From IMG/VR virus record IMGVR_UViG_3300017991_000145, positions 1-51,041 of that record: a stretch of 51,041 nucleotides of DNA; one strand, written 5' to 3'. The translations under genes and the position numbers were made by a program. Under the pieces are notes generated by a model. The model was not told where the DNA came from. It ran no database searches and saw only the letters and a list, made by a program, of their open reading frames with translations. Origin of the DNA: a virus. Of the stretch, positions 1 to 8,112 are shown in pieces (the stretch's first letter is position 1; every line of letters begins with the position of its first letter).

Positions 1-192
1 CGTGATATTCGCCTCGTCACCGTTCGCACCGAATAGGTACTCAAGCACAAGGGCGGATTCAATAGGAGGTACATCAGGGGTGTAGATGAAAACGGGGGTG
101 TACCCGCCCCGCTCATAGAAAGTCCCCCCGTACTCTCCGAAAGCTACGAGGGTCACCAAAAAACCAAGGATGACTGGTAGGAGTTTCTTCAC
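1..192 (-). CDS. Partial secreted or membrane-anchored small protein (3' end cut by window edge)
   Basis: The reading frame starts at a GTG preceded by a strong AGGAGG site and is open to the window edge, so the C-terminus is missing (64 codons visible). The N-terminus is MKKLLPVILGFLVTLVAF, a typical signal peptide or membrane anchor: two lysines, then a hydrophobic run. The rest (a GGTFYERGGYTP segment, then an acidic tail) matches no family I recognise. It is the most downstream visible gene of the leftward virion module and follows another signal-peptide protein with only a short gap. Its function is unknown. It could be an outer-surface or lysis-related protein, but nothing visible proves that. 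Confidence 0.7.
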   Translation of the reverse strand, partial: MKKLLPVILGFLVTLVAFGEYGGTFYERGGYTPVFIYTPDVPPIESALVLEYLFGANGDEANIT

Positions 193-212
193 GGGGGTTT
201 CCTCCTGCTAAA

Positions 213-572
213 TTAGTATGCGCCTATGACGATAGAGGCAGTGCCATTTGTAGTGGCATAACACACGCTCTCGATAGATGTCTTTTCCCTGGCATCGAAA
301 ACAAACTTCTCGCCTCCAGGTATACAGACCACTGAGTTGGCGGCCAGCCGAGTGCTGAAGTCATTGGTACTGATATTGACCAAAGCGTAGACTTTGTTTG
401 TCTCGTTCATGTTCGAAATCGAAAGGGTATTAACGTTGTTAATGGGTTCCCACTTAACAACATCTGTTGTCGCCGTTGTCTCTGTCCCGTCCCCAGTAGT
501 CCAATTTGCAGCGATCACTACTCCTGTCAGGAGAACCATCGCCACCAGAAAAATGTTCTTGAATTTCTTCAT
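213..572 (-). CDS. Small protein with N-terminal signal peptide, virion module
   Basis: A 119-residue protein. The start chosen is the ATG with AAGGAG seven or so bases upstream; a longer frame exists but would begin inside a terminator hairpin. The N-terminus MKKFKNIFLVAMVLLTGVVIA is a signal peptide with a cleavage-like IAA site. The mature part is Thr/Asn-rich and ends in a TASIVIGAY segment, the kind of beta-strand ending seen in small phage structural proteins. It lies behind an intrinsic terminator that separates it from the decoration-like gene upstream, so it is probably expressed at a lower or separate level. Function unknown. A host-surface-directed protein or a virion accessory protein are both possible. 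Confidence 0.75.
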   Translation of the reverse strand: MKKFKNIFLVAMVLLTGVVIAANWTTGDGTETTATTDVVKWEPINNVNTLSISNMNETNKVYALVNISTNDFSTRLAANSVVCIPGGEKFVFDAREKTSIESVCYATTNGTASIVIGAY

Positions 573-590
573 GTCACTCCTTTCAAGAGT

Positions 591-622
591 AAAAATGGGG
601 AGAGGGACTGTCCCCCTCCCCA
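591..622 (-). terminator. Intrinsic terminator after the decoration-like gene
   Basis: Read leftward, a GC-rich hairpin (TGGGGAGGGGGA pairing with TCCCTCTCCCCA around a short loop) is followed at once by a run of five T. It sits just after the stop of the 141-residue gene and before the Shine-Dalgarno of the next one, as expected for a rho-independent terminator closing the head-gene transcript. Confidence 0.75.
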
Positions 623-631
623 TCAATAAGC

Positions 632-1057
632 TTAACCATCGAGGTCTTCGATGTCAGCAATTACAGCCCAAACACGGACTGCACCTGCGGCACCGGCATC
701 GCCGGAGACCGAGAGGTCCATAGTGTCAGAAGCTGAAATGAGAACGTTAGCTTTAGCTTCACCACCTGAGTACTTAGTACCAGCTGCGGCAGAAACATCG
801 CTCTCACCCAGGAACTCAGTACCTGTTGCCAGGCCCAGAGCTGCTGTGATGCTGTTAGTTGTAGGTGTAACTACCTCAAGACCGGCACACATGATCAGTG
901 ATGCAGCCTCGAAGGAGAATACCTGGATGACGTCGTCTGCTCCATCAGCGACTCCGCCAAGAGTAATGTCCTTCTCAAGGACCCCGACTTTAGCACCGAG
1001 TGCAGGGAAACCCCCACGCTTTACAGTACCGACCTGATTTGTAATAGTATCAGCCAT
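632..1057 (-). CDS. Probable capsid decoration or head-stabilising protein
   Basis: A 141-residue protein rich in Ala, Gly, Thr and Val, with a good AAAGGAG site. It has no signal peptide, unlike the two genes after it. It begins MADTITNQVGTVKRGGFP and ends in a series of short beta-strand-like segments (VRVWAVIADIEDLDG). The position directly after the major capsid gene, the small size and the composition fit a capsid decoration protein, but I see no diagnostic motif. The assignment comes from position in the head module and is an inference. It shares the capsid gene's transcript and ends at a terminator, so it may be made in large amounts. Confidence 0.55.
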   Translation of the reverse strand: MADTITNQVGTVKRGGFPALGAKVGVLEKDITLGGVADGADDVIQVFSFEAASLIMCAGLEVVTPTTNSITAALGLATGTEFLGESDVSAAAGTKYSGGEAKANVLISASDTMDLSVSGDAGAAGAVRVWAVIADIEDLDG

Positions 1058-1082
1058 TGTCTTTCTCCTTTAGGGTTATCGA

Positions 1083-2006
1083 TTAGCCTTTAGCAGCGAA
1101 CAGAACGCCAAGAGCTTCAGGCTTGATTACTTCGTAACCGTAAACCTGGAGACCACGGTGCAGCATACCGAACCCGTTCGGGTTGTCCTGCACTTTGTTC
1201 TGTGTCAGCTGTGTTGCAAAGGTAGTAGCGTCGTCGTGACCAAACAGGATGCTTGTACCGTTCGTAGAATCGCCCGAAAGCAGATTGCTATTGAACAGTG
1301 TGAACCTGTCGATCATTCCGAGCATACCGTTACGCATGATAGAAGTGCTATCACCAGCAAGGCTTGCATCTTTCAGATCAGACTTCTTGATCAGACCAGC
1401 AGCCCACGGAGGGAGAACAAAGAAACGTCCTGTCTCAGGAACGTTCTGCTCATCCAGAACTGTACCGCAGTCTACGATGTAATCAAGGATGTTCGACTTA
1501 TCGAGGCTAGCTGGTGTACCAGCAACACCAAGGTTAAACGCGCTGGACTTTACACCAGCTGTTGCACCCTTGTTGTCTGAAGAAGCATCGGTAGGAATGT
1601 TACCAAGAACATCCGTATCAATCTCAATCTTCAGCTGTTCAGCAGCGTCATCTGTCCAGTCTTCGATGAACCCTTTAAGGTCTGTCTGAGCCTTATCAAC
1701 GTCTTCCGATACGAAAGACCAGTACTTACCCTTGTTGATTTCAAGAGTAACAGCTGTGCTTTCCGGCTGTTCGTTGACGAGGGTCTGACCCTTAACATAG
1801 TTACGGATCGTCATGTCAGGTGTTGAACGGATGTAAACCGTATCACCGTACTTCTTGATCTCGCCTTCATATGCTGTGTTTGTAATAACGGACAGAACTG
1901 TCGCGTCATAGTATTTAACCAGGAGTTTACCGGAATAAAGAGCCGGTATGTATCTCATGGTTGTTGAACCAATATTCACTTTACCCGGAGCTACAGGATA
2001 TGACAT
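1083..2006 (-). CDS. Major capsid protein (P22-like or HK97-fold coat protein)
   Basis: A 307-residue protein that would form the icosahedral shell. Sequence features fit coat proteins of the P22 gp5-like group of podoviruses. An N-terminal segment (FIPALYSGKLL type) is followed by a 'YEGEIKKYGDTVYIR' strand and 'VTLEINKGKYWSFVSEDVDKAQ' type E-loop and spine helix text, with C-terminal 'GYEVIKPEALGVLFAAKG'. Length is close to the usual 300 to 430. A strong GAGGAGG site precedes the ATG. It follows a scaffold-like gene and precedes a decoration-like gene, the standard head-module order. I rely on motif style and gene order rather than an alignment. An alternative assignment is unlikely. Confidence 0.85.
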   Translation of the reverse strand: MSYPVAPGKVNIGSTTMRYIPALYSGKLLVKYYDATVLSVITNTAYEGEIKKYGDTVYIRSTPDMTIRNYVKGQTLVNEQPESTAVTLEINKGKYWSFVSEDVDKAQTDLKGFIEDWTDDAAEQLKIEIDTDVLGNIPTDASSDNKGATAGVKSSAFNLGVAGTPASLDKSNILDYIVDCGTVLDEQNVPETGRFFVLPPWAAGLIKKSDLKDASLAGDSTSIMRNGMLGMIDRFTLFNSNLLSGDSTNGTSILFGHDDATTFATQLTQNKVQDNPNGFGMLHRGLQVYGYEVIKPEALGVLFAAKG

Positions 2007-2056
2007 TTTGTCTTCCTCCTCACTACGTTGTTAAGCTATGGGCAAAGTTGGGATCA

Positions 2057-3103
2057 CTATGCAGCAATCCTTCCTTCACTCACAGCAAGATCTATTTCTC
2101 GCTCAAGCTTCCGTCGCTCTTCGTCGCGTCCTTTAAATTTACCTCTGACACAATCGGTATAAAACCGCTGTATGTCTTTCTCAGTAAACGATGGTTTCGC
2201 TTTTTCTCTCGGAGCAACGTTAGCCTTACTTGCAGTCTTACGGGGTTTAGCCGTAGGGACTTTCGGCGCATCCGACGCCACTGGAGGTTCTTCGACCCCC
2301 GAAGAATTCGTACCCAAGTATGACTTAAACAAGGTCACAAGCCTGGAGGGTCTACCTTCGGACACAGCCCGGGCACCTATCTCACGGTAAGACAGCCCAC
2401 TATTAGGCTCTATACCATCAAGAAAAGCGTGCCAGCTTGCATCACTTTGGTTCATCTCTCGGGCTCCTGGTACCTGTTCTTCTACCTTCGACCAGAAAAT
2501 CTGATCTGACGACTCAGTCACCTGTGACTCAAGGTATTCAATCCTCTTCAAGAGGGGACTGACCTCGGCACGGATAAGCTGTTCGGCAACACCTTTGGCC
2601 ATCCGAGCCTGAAGCTCGAGGACTTCTTCGCCGTAATCCGCAACCTCATCTTCTTTGAGGTACTTCATATGAGCTGGTCCTTTTTCTGCTTCAATCTCTT
2701 CGACACTCGGTTTTGCTTCAATCGCCTTAGCGATCAGTACAGACATCTGCTGCTGCATAGAGTTCACAGTGTCCTGAAGTCTCGGAACCTCTGCATTGTA
2801 CTTACCCTGAAGGGACTTGTACCTGCTCTCCCAATCTACAGTATCCTGGGTTGGGGCTTCTGGTTCGTCAACAACTTGATCCGTCTTCTCTTCAACAACG
2901 GGGTCTGCTGCTTCCGGTTCTTCTATCTGCGGAATCTCACCGCTCGGGTCATATGTATCGGGAGTCTGATCCGAAGGCTCTGGTGCAAGAAGATCCTCCA
3001 GGGGCGTAGCCTGAGCTTCGCTTTCCTGCTGGGCCTTTTGCAGAGCTTCGATCGCAGCATCCGATTCTTCTGCCGCTTTTCTCACTGCTTCTGGTAGTGC
3101 CAT
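2057..3103 (-). CDS. Probable capsid scaffolding protein
   Basis: A 348-residue protein, very acidic and Pro/Glu-rich in its first third (repeated PEPSDQ, EEPEAADP and DEPEAP stretches). A predicted coiled-coil middle (RLQDTVNSMQQQMSVLIAKA) follows, then a basic Ser/Ala/Lys stretch (KPRKTASKANVAPREKAK), ending in a charged helix. Acidic, helical, low-complexity composition with a basic C-terminal part is typical of scaffolding proteins, where the C-terminus binds coat protein. Its place between portal and coat genes supports this. AGGAG lies eight bases before the ATG. It would direct prohead assembly and leave before or during packaging. No enzymatic motif is seen. Confidence 0.75.
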   Translation of the reverse strand: MALPEAVRKAAEESDAAIEALQKAQQESEAQATPLEDLLAPEPSDQTPDTYDPSGEIPQIEEPEAADPVVEEKTDQVVDEPEAPTQDTVDWESRYKSLQGKYNAEVPRLQDTVNSMQQQMSVLIAKAIEAKPSVEEIEAEKGPAHMKYLKEDEVADYGEEVLELQARMAKGVAEQLIRAEVSPLLKRIEYLESQVTESSDQIFWSKVEEQVPGAREMNQSDASWHAFLDGIEPNSGLSYREIGARAVSEGRPSRLVTLFKSYLGTNSSGVEEPPVASDAPKVPTAKPRKTASKANVAPREKAKPSFTEKDIQRFYTDCVRGKFKGRDEERRKLEREIDLAVSEGRIAA

Positions 3104-3196
3104 GTTGACTACTCCTGTCGCGCCTCATTCGAGGTGTGCAACGTTTGTTATTTTTCGAGGGGCTCCAGTATCACCTGCACCATGCAGATGGCCGGA

Positions 3197-3427
3197 CTAC
3201 CCACTAAATTTTCCTAAATGTTCCATCGCGTTATCAAAGCTATCCAGGATCTCATTGAGCACTTGGGCTTTACCCTGGCTCCTGTATAGCTCAACGTCTT
3301 CCAAAGTGTCGTTATCCTTCCGGATCAGGTCAAGGCTTTCCCTCAAGAACTCCATGAACCTCGACCCAGCACCATTCTCCCTCAAGGAGATGAGGTCTTT
3401 AAATTCCTGCTGCTGCATTTTCTTCAC
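3197..3427 (-). CDS. Small hypothetical protein between portal and scaffold
   Basis: A 76-residue, mostly helical, charged protein (MKKMQQQEFKDLISLREN at the start). I prefer a GTG start because a GAGGAGG site lies six bases upstream of it; the ATG three codons later would be too far from that site. The start overlaps the end of the portal gene by 29 bases, suggesting coupled translation. Many podoviruses carry a similar small gene next to the portal. Its role is unknown: assembly chaperone or portal-associated factor are guesses. There are no cysteines, membrane segments or known motifs. Confidence 0.65.
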   Translation of the reverse strand: MKKMQQQEFKDLISLRENGAGSRFMEFLRESLDLIRKDNDTLEDVELYRSQGKAQVLNEILDSFDNAMEHLGKFSG

Positions 3428-5744
3428 GGAAAACCTCCTCTTCTGCCTGGTCAAGAGCATCCTCACCGCCGGTCAGGGTATCAAGCTGACTGACTGCGGA
3501 TTCTGCAACAGACGCATAGTCTTTTGCTGCTTGAGCATCTGTCTGAGTTTCACGGGCCGCAGCCTCTGACTCAGCCTTGGCTGCTTCCAAGGCAAGCTTT
3601 TGTCTCTCGATCTCGAGTTCTGCCAGCTTGACTTGATTGTCAAGTCGCTTGGACTCCATATCCATCTGCTTAACCTGGAGGTCAAGTTGGAGGGCTTGGA
3701 GTTTAAGCTCGGCTTCCATCTGAGTCTGAGCTGCTTGGGCTTCCTGAGCCTGAGTCTGGGCCTGTTCTCTTTCGTTGGCCATGTCCCGGACTTCATCCGG
3801 GCCCTTAACAATCTGAGTGCCTTCCATCTCAAGAGCTGAAGCAACCTCCCGGAGGACGTTACCTCGTCCCTCAAGACCCATAAGAATAGCATCTTCAGGA
3901 TTGAGAGTAGCTGTAAGGAACTGCATACGGCGTTCGGCCATCTGCTCCTTGACCATAACTGCGACAGCTCCTGTAGTGACGATCTCTATGTCGCCGCGTA
4001 TGTCTGGATCTGGGTCGAACTGCATATTGTAATCGAACTGTCTGCGTACGGTTGGTTTGAAAATGTCCTTATCGATACCGAGGATGACCCGCTTGATGCC
4101 TTTAGCTGCTGAGGACATGAGCATAGATAGACCACTGGAGGTCCTGCCTGCACCTGCAACCTTGTCACTGCCAAAAGCGTAAGCCGGGATTCCTGTATAG
4201 TCATCTGCCAGTCTTGCAAAGTTTTCATAAACCCGGAAAAGCTGTTCGGCGTTTGAGTTCGGTTGGAAGAAACGAACCGCGGGTATCGACTGGTTGTTCC
4301 TGTTAACTGTCTGCCAAACCTTACCCGGGTATACATTCTCAATGTCTTCCCCCGGGGCCAGGCGATCAGTATCGACCTCAGACTGGGGACCGGAAGCGAG
4401 ACTCATGTTGTACACCAAAGCCCGGACAGCTGCATTGCATATCCGCTGAAGGTCTTCCATGAGTTCAGGGACGCCTTTGTACCAAAATGACCCCGGCACT
4501 TTTCGCCAGCCCGTCTTCGAGTACGGCCGGCGTCCCAATTCGTCTTCATTCTTATTGACAAAAATCAGGGTCGAGTTGACTACTATGGCGTTTACTTCGT
4601 ATTCCTCCAGCGGTTGGATCTTGATATCCTTGAACCCTGGCATCTTCTCAACGCCATGCTCTATCAGCTTCTGTCCCTGGACCGGGCACCAGAACTCAAG
4701 AGCGTCGACGTAATCACGGTACATAACTTTGTCCGTGTCTTTATCCTCCAGGTCGTCCCTGTCGGAATCAAGAGAGTCTTTCACAGTGGAGTCATTCGCC
4801 ACAGTATCAAAAGATTCGAGAACTTCATCGATGGCGTCAGCATCATACCCGGGCTCTTCTTTCAGAGCCACAAGGTCAGAGCGAGATAATTTAACTCTCT
4901 CGATAAGACTGCCGTCATTTATACAGGTAGCTCCTGGGGATGGGTATATGTCAAGAGGTGAGACTCTCTCATATTCAGGCCGCACTTTATCTACGACTAC
5001 CCTGTTAGCTTTCCCGGTAGCTTCGTCTATCTGCCATTCGATGCGCTGGTACTGCCGAGGTATAGGGCCTTTTATAATACCGGCTTTAAGTGTTACGACA
5101 TCAGAAAGGAAATCTTCGAAAGCGTCATCCCAACCACCCTCGACCATCTGGTCGTGGATCTTGGTCTCCATCTTGAGAGTTCGCTTGTCAAGCTCTATCT
5201 TGAGGCTCTCTTCTGCCTCCGGCCTCATCTCCTCAAGGACAGCAGGCAGATCTTCGATATCTACCTCAGCCCCCTGCTGGACGAGGAAATCCCGCAGTCT
5301 CTGCGCTGTCATCTCCAGCGTCTTCTGAACCAATGGTCTTGTCGGTTCAGGGTCTGGAGTGGGGTCTATACCCCAGGACTTATCAGAGGACGAGAATATG
5401 TCAGCGAGCCAGGACTCACCGTGGGAACACTTGACATTCGTAAGACCCATGAAGACATCAGCACCGCCGGCTTCAAGGATCTTTTGTAACTTCGTGGGGT
5501 CATACTCAGAATCACGAGACCGCAGATTGTCAATCATCTGCTGCTGGATACCCTCGTCTTCCTTGTGGGACTTATTCTGCTCCCAAACGCCGAGCAGATA
5601 ACCGACAAGTCCTCTCACCTCAGCAGACTGCTGATCAAGGATTGCCTTCTCTTTTTCCTCTTGCTCGGTGCGTTGAGCAGCCTCAGCAACGGATGCTGCT
5701 GAGGCCACTCTCAGAGGACCACCTTGGAACTCGGGCTGAGCCAT
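3399..5744 (-). CDS. Portal protein (podovirus type)
   Basis: A 781-residue protein forming the dodecameric DNA gate at one capsid vertex. The N-terminal part has the usual podoviral portal text: YDPTKLQKILEAGGADVFM, then LTNVKCSHGESWLADIF and a PTPDPEPTRP segment. The middle has GAGRTSSGLSMLMSSAAKG-type residues seen in portals of this group. The last 150 residues form a long Gln/Glu/Ala/Lys coiled coil (barrel-like helix), also known from P22-type portals, which run about 725 residues. A GAGG site precedes the ATG. The neighbours (large terminase upstream, scaffold and coat downstream) agree. Assignment is by motif style and context. Confidence 0.88.
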   Translation of the reverse strand: MAQPEFQGGPLRVASAASVAEAAQRTEQEEKEKAILDQQSAEVRGLVGYLLGVWEQNKSHKEDEGIQQQMIDNLRSRDSEYDPTKLQKILEAGGADVFMGLTNVKCSHGESWLADIFSSSDKSWGIDPTPDPEPTRPLVQKTLEMTAQRLRDFLVQQGAEVDIEDLPAVLEEMRPEAEESLKIELDKRTLKMETKIHDQMVEGGWDDAFEDFLSDVVTLKAGIIKGPIPRQYQRIEWQIDEATGKANRVVVDKVRPEYERVSPLDIYPSPGATCINDGSLIERVKLSRSDLVALKEEPGYDADAIDEVLESFDTVANDSTVKDSLDSDRDDLEDKDTDKVMYRDYVDALEFWCPVQGQKLIEHGVEKMPGFKDIKIQPLEEYEVNAIVVNSTLIFVNKNEDELGRRPYSKTGWRKVPGSFWYKGVPELMEDLQRICNAAVRALVYNMSLASGPQSEVDTDRLAPGEDIENVYPGKVWQTVNRNNQSIPAVRFFQPNSNAEQLFRVYENFARLADDYTGIPAYAFGSDKVAGAGRTSSGLSMLMSSAAKGIKRVILGIDKDIFKPTVRRQFDYNMQFDPDPDIRGDIEIVTTGAVAVMVKEQMAERRMQFLTATLNPEDAILMGLEGRGNVLREVASALEMEGTQIVKGPDEVRDMANEREQAQTQAQEAQAAQTQMEAELKLQALQLDLQVKQMDMESKRLDNQVKLAELEIERQKLALEAAKAESEAAARETQTDAQAAKDYASVAESAVSQLDTLTGGEDALDQAEEEVFREENAAAGI

Positions 5745-5763
5745 AGTACCTCACCACGAAAAA

Positions 5764-6195
5764 TTAGTTAGCTGAACGACTTACTTCCACCCATTCGTCA
5801 GTAGTCGGTGCAATCAGCGTAATAGTATCATCAGCGTCACCAGCAAATGCTGCTGACAGAGAAGCTGTACCGGAATCAGCGATTCCCAGCTTATTGGTGG
5901 CCCCTGTGCCAACAGTCAGAGTGACCTTATCGCCGGCCTCTTTAGGAGCTGCCAGAGTGATAGTGTTGGTATAGCCATTGGCCTGGCCACTTGGTGTGAT
6001 GAGATAATGAGCTGACTTAACAGTGAGAGCTGTACCATTGTCGCCACTGAAGCTGACATTAGGCTTAAGGGTCTCACGGCCGATGTTAAGCAGGTCTGTC
6101 ACTGAGAAACTCTCGTAACGGGCTGCAACTGCCGACAGGCAGGCCACAGCTAGGAAAGCTCCAGCGAATTTAGCGAGTAGACTACGGTCCTTCAT
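5764..6195 (-). CDS. Signal-peptide protein between terminase and portal genes
   Basis: A 143-residue protein with an N-terminal signal sequence (charged MKDRSLLAK, then hydrophobic FAGAFLAVACLSAVAA). The mature part is Thr/Ala-rich and ends DDTITLIAPTTDEWVEVSRS. That ending resembles small phage structural proteins which finish with a '..W.E.SRS.N' strand. A strong GAGGAGG site precedes the ATG, and a good promoter lies in the gap upstream, so it may be transcribed apart from the terminase. A signal peptide is odd for a protein in the middle of the DNA-packaging and head cluster. Function unknown. Confidence 0.7.
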   Translation of the reverse strand: MKDRSLLAKFAGAFLAVACLSAVAARYESFSVTDLLNIGRETLKPNVSFSGDNGTALTVKSAHYLITPSGQANGYTNTITLAAPKEAGDKVTLTVGTGATNKLGIADSGTASLSAAFAGDADDTITLIAPTTDEWVEVSRSAN

Positions 6196-6244
6196 TCTTG
6201 ATCCTCCTCTTGTTTCAACTACGACATTGAATTATTATGGGTTG

Positions 6245-6273
6245 ACCATAACAGTAAAACCCACGATTGTCAA
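6245..6273 (-). promoter_or_regulatory. Sigma70-like promoter upstream of the signal-peptide gene and portal
   Basis: Read leftward: a perfect -35 hexamer TTGACA, a spacer of 17 bases, then TATGGT as the -10 box (four of six matches). It lies in the 88-base gap between the terminase stop and the next start, the right place for a secondary promoter boosting portal, scaffold and coat transcription. No start site has been measured. Confidence 0.5.
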
Positions 6274-6283
6274 GGAAAAAAGA

Positions 6284-7813
6284 TTAACTCCAGGCAGAAA
6301 AATCCTTGACTCTTATGTTTTTCTTCTCCGCGAGGCCCACTCCGGTCTCAAATTGACCTAACCCAATGCTCACAGAAGCCTTCCTGAGATGCAGGCAACC
6401 ATACTGCAAAGCGTCGTGGGGGTGAGAGAATTCGTTCTTTTCGGGGGTTTCCGTGAACCTGTCCTTGCTGCCACTGAGCCGGACTTTCCGGAACTGGTAG
6501 CCTCCGAGAAAGCCCCGGCGTAAGACTTCACAGGTGGGGGAGAGGACAAATCCTGGCTCGCCATCCACCAGTTTGGACAGGAACCAATCAACAGATTCCT
6601 TCCTCGGGATGAAGTCATTCGTCGGGGCTGAGACCACGGGGAAGCCATTCTGCTCCAAGGACTGGAAGCAGGTAACTTCATTGGACTGAGCCCTTGCACC
6701 GCCTGCCGGGTCTCCGACACAGGCAAAGTGCATCCCCTGGTATTTTTCAGTTGTCAGAAAAGGTTTCACCACATCACGGGAGAATCGGTCACTTCCCATA
6801 TCCTCGCTGACCAACTCGTCAAGAACACGGAGTTGGCCTTTGGGGGACATCTGCATAATGATACAGCTCGGAGTCAGGCCAAAATCCCACCCCAGCAAAA
6901 GAGGTAACCCGCGGTAAGGTTGCAACTCTTCTTTGGCACAGTGGACTTTGTCGTTATATGCTGCGTAAACAGGTTTCCCGGTATAGATACTGCCGTATTG
7001 CCCGAGGACGTAGACCTTAATCCACTCCTCTGACTTACCCGGAACCATCCGAGCATAGTAATCAAAACCGCTGTTGTGGTTCTCGATATTCTCCGCCCTC
7101 TGGATTCCGTGAGTCCCGTCATTGGGGACGTAATGCACATCTCCCTCTTTGTTCTCTATCCGGATCATGGCAGGAGGTTGCTTCCAAAAGCGGTACCCTT
7201 TCGGTTTCTCTGTCTCCGCCAGGCGGTACCACCAGTGGTCAGTGTCCGGTGGGTTGGTATCCATGACAATGCCTGTCCATGTCGTGCCTCCCATGTTCTT
7301 GGCAGGGTAGCGGTCGACACGGGAGGTAAGCATCTCAAGGACACTCTCCCGGATTTCAGACGCCTCGTTGATAAATGCCCCGGTCAGTTCAAGGGACTTG
7401 AGCTTCTTAACGTCGTCCTCGATGTCAAGAGCCAGGAAGAGGAACTCCGCCTCCACCCGGGTTCCATCAGGTAAATCAACCTTCAGAACGCCCGAGATCG
7501 GAGTGCTCTGCCGGATAGGGCACACAGCCCGGGGTATCCAGTCTTCGAATGTCTTGATGGTCGTCGACAGCAATTCGGGGTACGAGTTACGTATCAACGC
7601 CCAGCGGGACCGACGCACCCCGTTATGAGGTTTCTGCTCAAGGGCTCTAGTGTAGAGCTCCATGATGCAGGCTACTGTTTTCCCGCCTCCCACAGGGCCA
7701 AGTATCCCTCGTACAAAAGCGTTCGAACGGTGGAACTCTTGAGCTGTCGGCAGTGCTTTATAGACCTTCTTAAAATCTTCTTCACAAAATGCTTCCTGTT
7801 TCGGTTGTGCCAT
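6284..7813 (-). CDS. terL: Terminase large subunit (packaging ATPase and nuclease)
   Basis: A 509-residue protein of usual TerL length. The N-terminal ATPase has Walker A GPVGGGKT at residues 39-46 and a Walker B region GAFINEA near 145-151 with Glu150 as likely catalytic carboxylate. The C-terminal RNase H-like nuclease shows LLLGWDFG with Asp310, VGDPAG with Asp368 and SHPHDALQ with Asp467. It pumps DNA into the prohead and cuts the concatemer. The start chosen is the ATG seven bases after GGGGAGGAG; an in-frame GTG six codons upstream lies inside that site. The matching small subunit seems to lie about 6 kb away, in a separate transcription unit. Confidence 0.93.
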   Translation of the reverse strand: MAQPKQEAFCEEDFKKVYKALPTAQEFHRSNAFVRGILGPVGGGKTVACIMELYTRALEQKPHNGVRRSRWALIRNSYPELLSTTIKTFEDWIPRAVCPIRQSTPISGVLKVDLPDGTRVEAEFLFLALDIEDDVKKLKSLELTGAFINEASEIRESVLEMLTSRVDRYPAKNMGGTTWTGIVMDTNPPDTDHWWYRLAETEKPKGYRFWKQPPAMIRIENKEGDVHYVPNDGTHGIQRAENIENHNSGFDYYARMVPGKSEEWIKVYVLGQYGSIYTGKPVYAAYNDKVHCAKEELQPYRGLPLLLGWDFGLTPSCIIMQMSPKGQLRVLDELVSEDMGSDRFSRDVVKPFLTTEKYQGMHFACVGDPAGGARAQSNEVTCFQSLEQNGFPVVSAPTNDFIPRKESVDWFLSKLVDGEPGFVLSPTCEVLRRGFLGGYQFRKVRLSGSKDRFTETPEKNEFSHPHDALQYGCLHLRKASVSIGLGQFETGVGLAEKKNIRVKDFSAWS

Positions 7814-7845
7814 TTGGATTCTCCTCCCCACTACGACATGGTGTT

Positions 7846-8112
7846 TTATCCTACGACACGGACTTTGGACTTGACTTCGGTCTCTTTGGAAACAATATCG
7901 CCTTCATAGAGCAGGACATACTCGCCCTCCTCAGCGGCATCAGTGATCCACTTAAGAGCCAATGAACGATCCGTAAATGGCCCCGATTGAGGACGCAGAG
8001 AAACCTGATCCCCATCCATCTTGTGAACTCTCCGGTACACGAAGATCGGCTTCTTCTTCCTCGGTCTCCTTGCTTTCTGTGTCGGTTCGCTGTTCGGTGT
8101 TTCTTCGCTCAT
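7846..8112 (-). CDS. Small basic hypothetical protein, overlaps upstream gene
   Basis: An 88-residue protein. The first 25 residues are disordered and basic (RRPRKKKP), and the rest looks folded: FVYRRVHKMDGDQVSLRP, then a helix and EGEYVLLYEGDIV. A GGGAGAT site lies just before the ATG. The first 161 bases overlap, in another frame, the 3' end of the 331-residue gene upstream, an unusually long overlap. The folded character of the C-terminal half outside and inside the overlap supports it as real. Its position just before the terminase suggests a packaging or head role, but I recognise no family. Confidence 0.65.
   Translation of the reverse strand: MSEETPNSEPTQKARRPRKKKPIFVYRRVHKMDGDQVSLRPQSGPFTDRSLALKWITDAAEEGEYVLLYEGDIVSKETEVKSKVRVVG

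Noticed and set aside
394-723. Plus-strand open frame opposite the left-end small genes
   Set aside because: It runs antisense across two genes with signal peptide or virion-like text and has no ribosome site; its translation is low-complexity shadow sequence.
4729-5489. Long plus-strand frames opposite the portal gene
   Set aside because: Ser/Arg-rich shadow translations of the portal coding strand, without ribosome sites.
5764-6195. A lysis protein of spanin or signal-arrest endolysin type
   Set aside because: A signal peptide is present, but no lysozyme or amidase motif, no lipobox and no membrane-spanning spanin layout.
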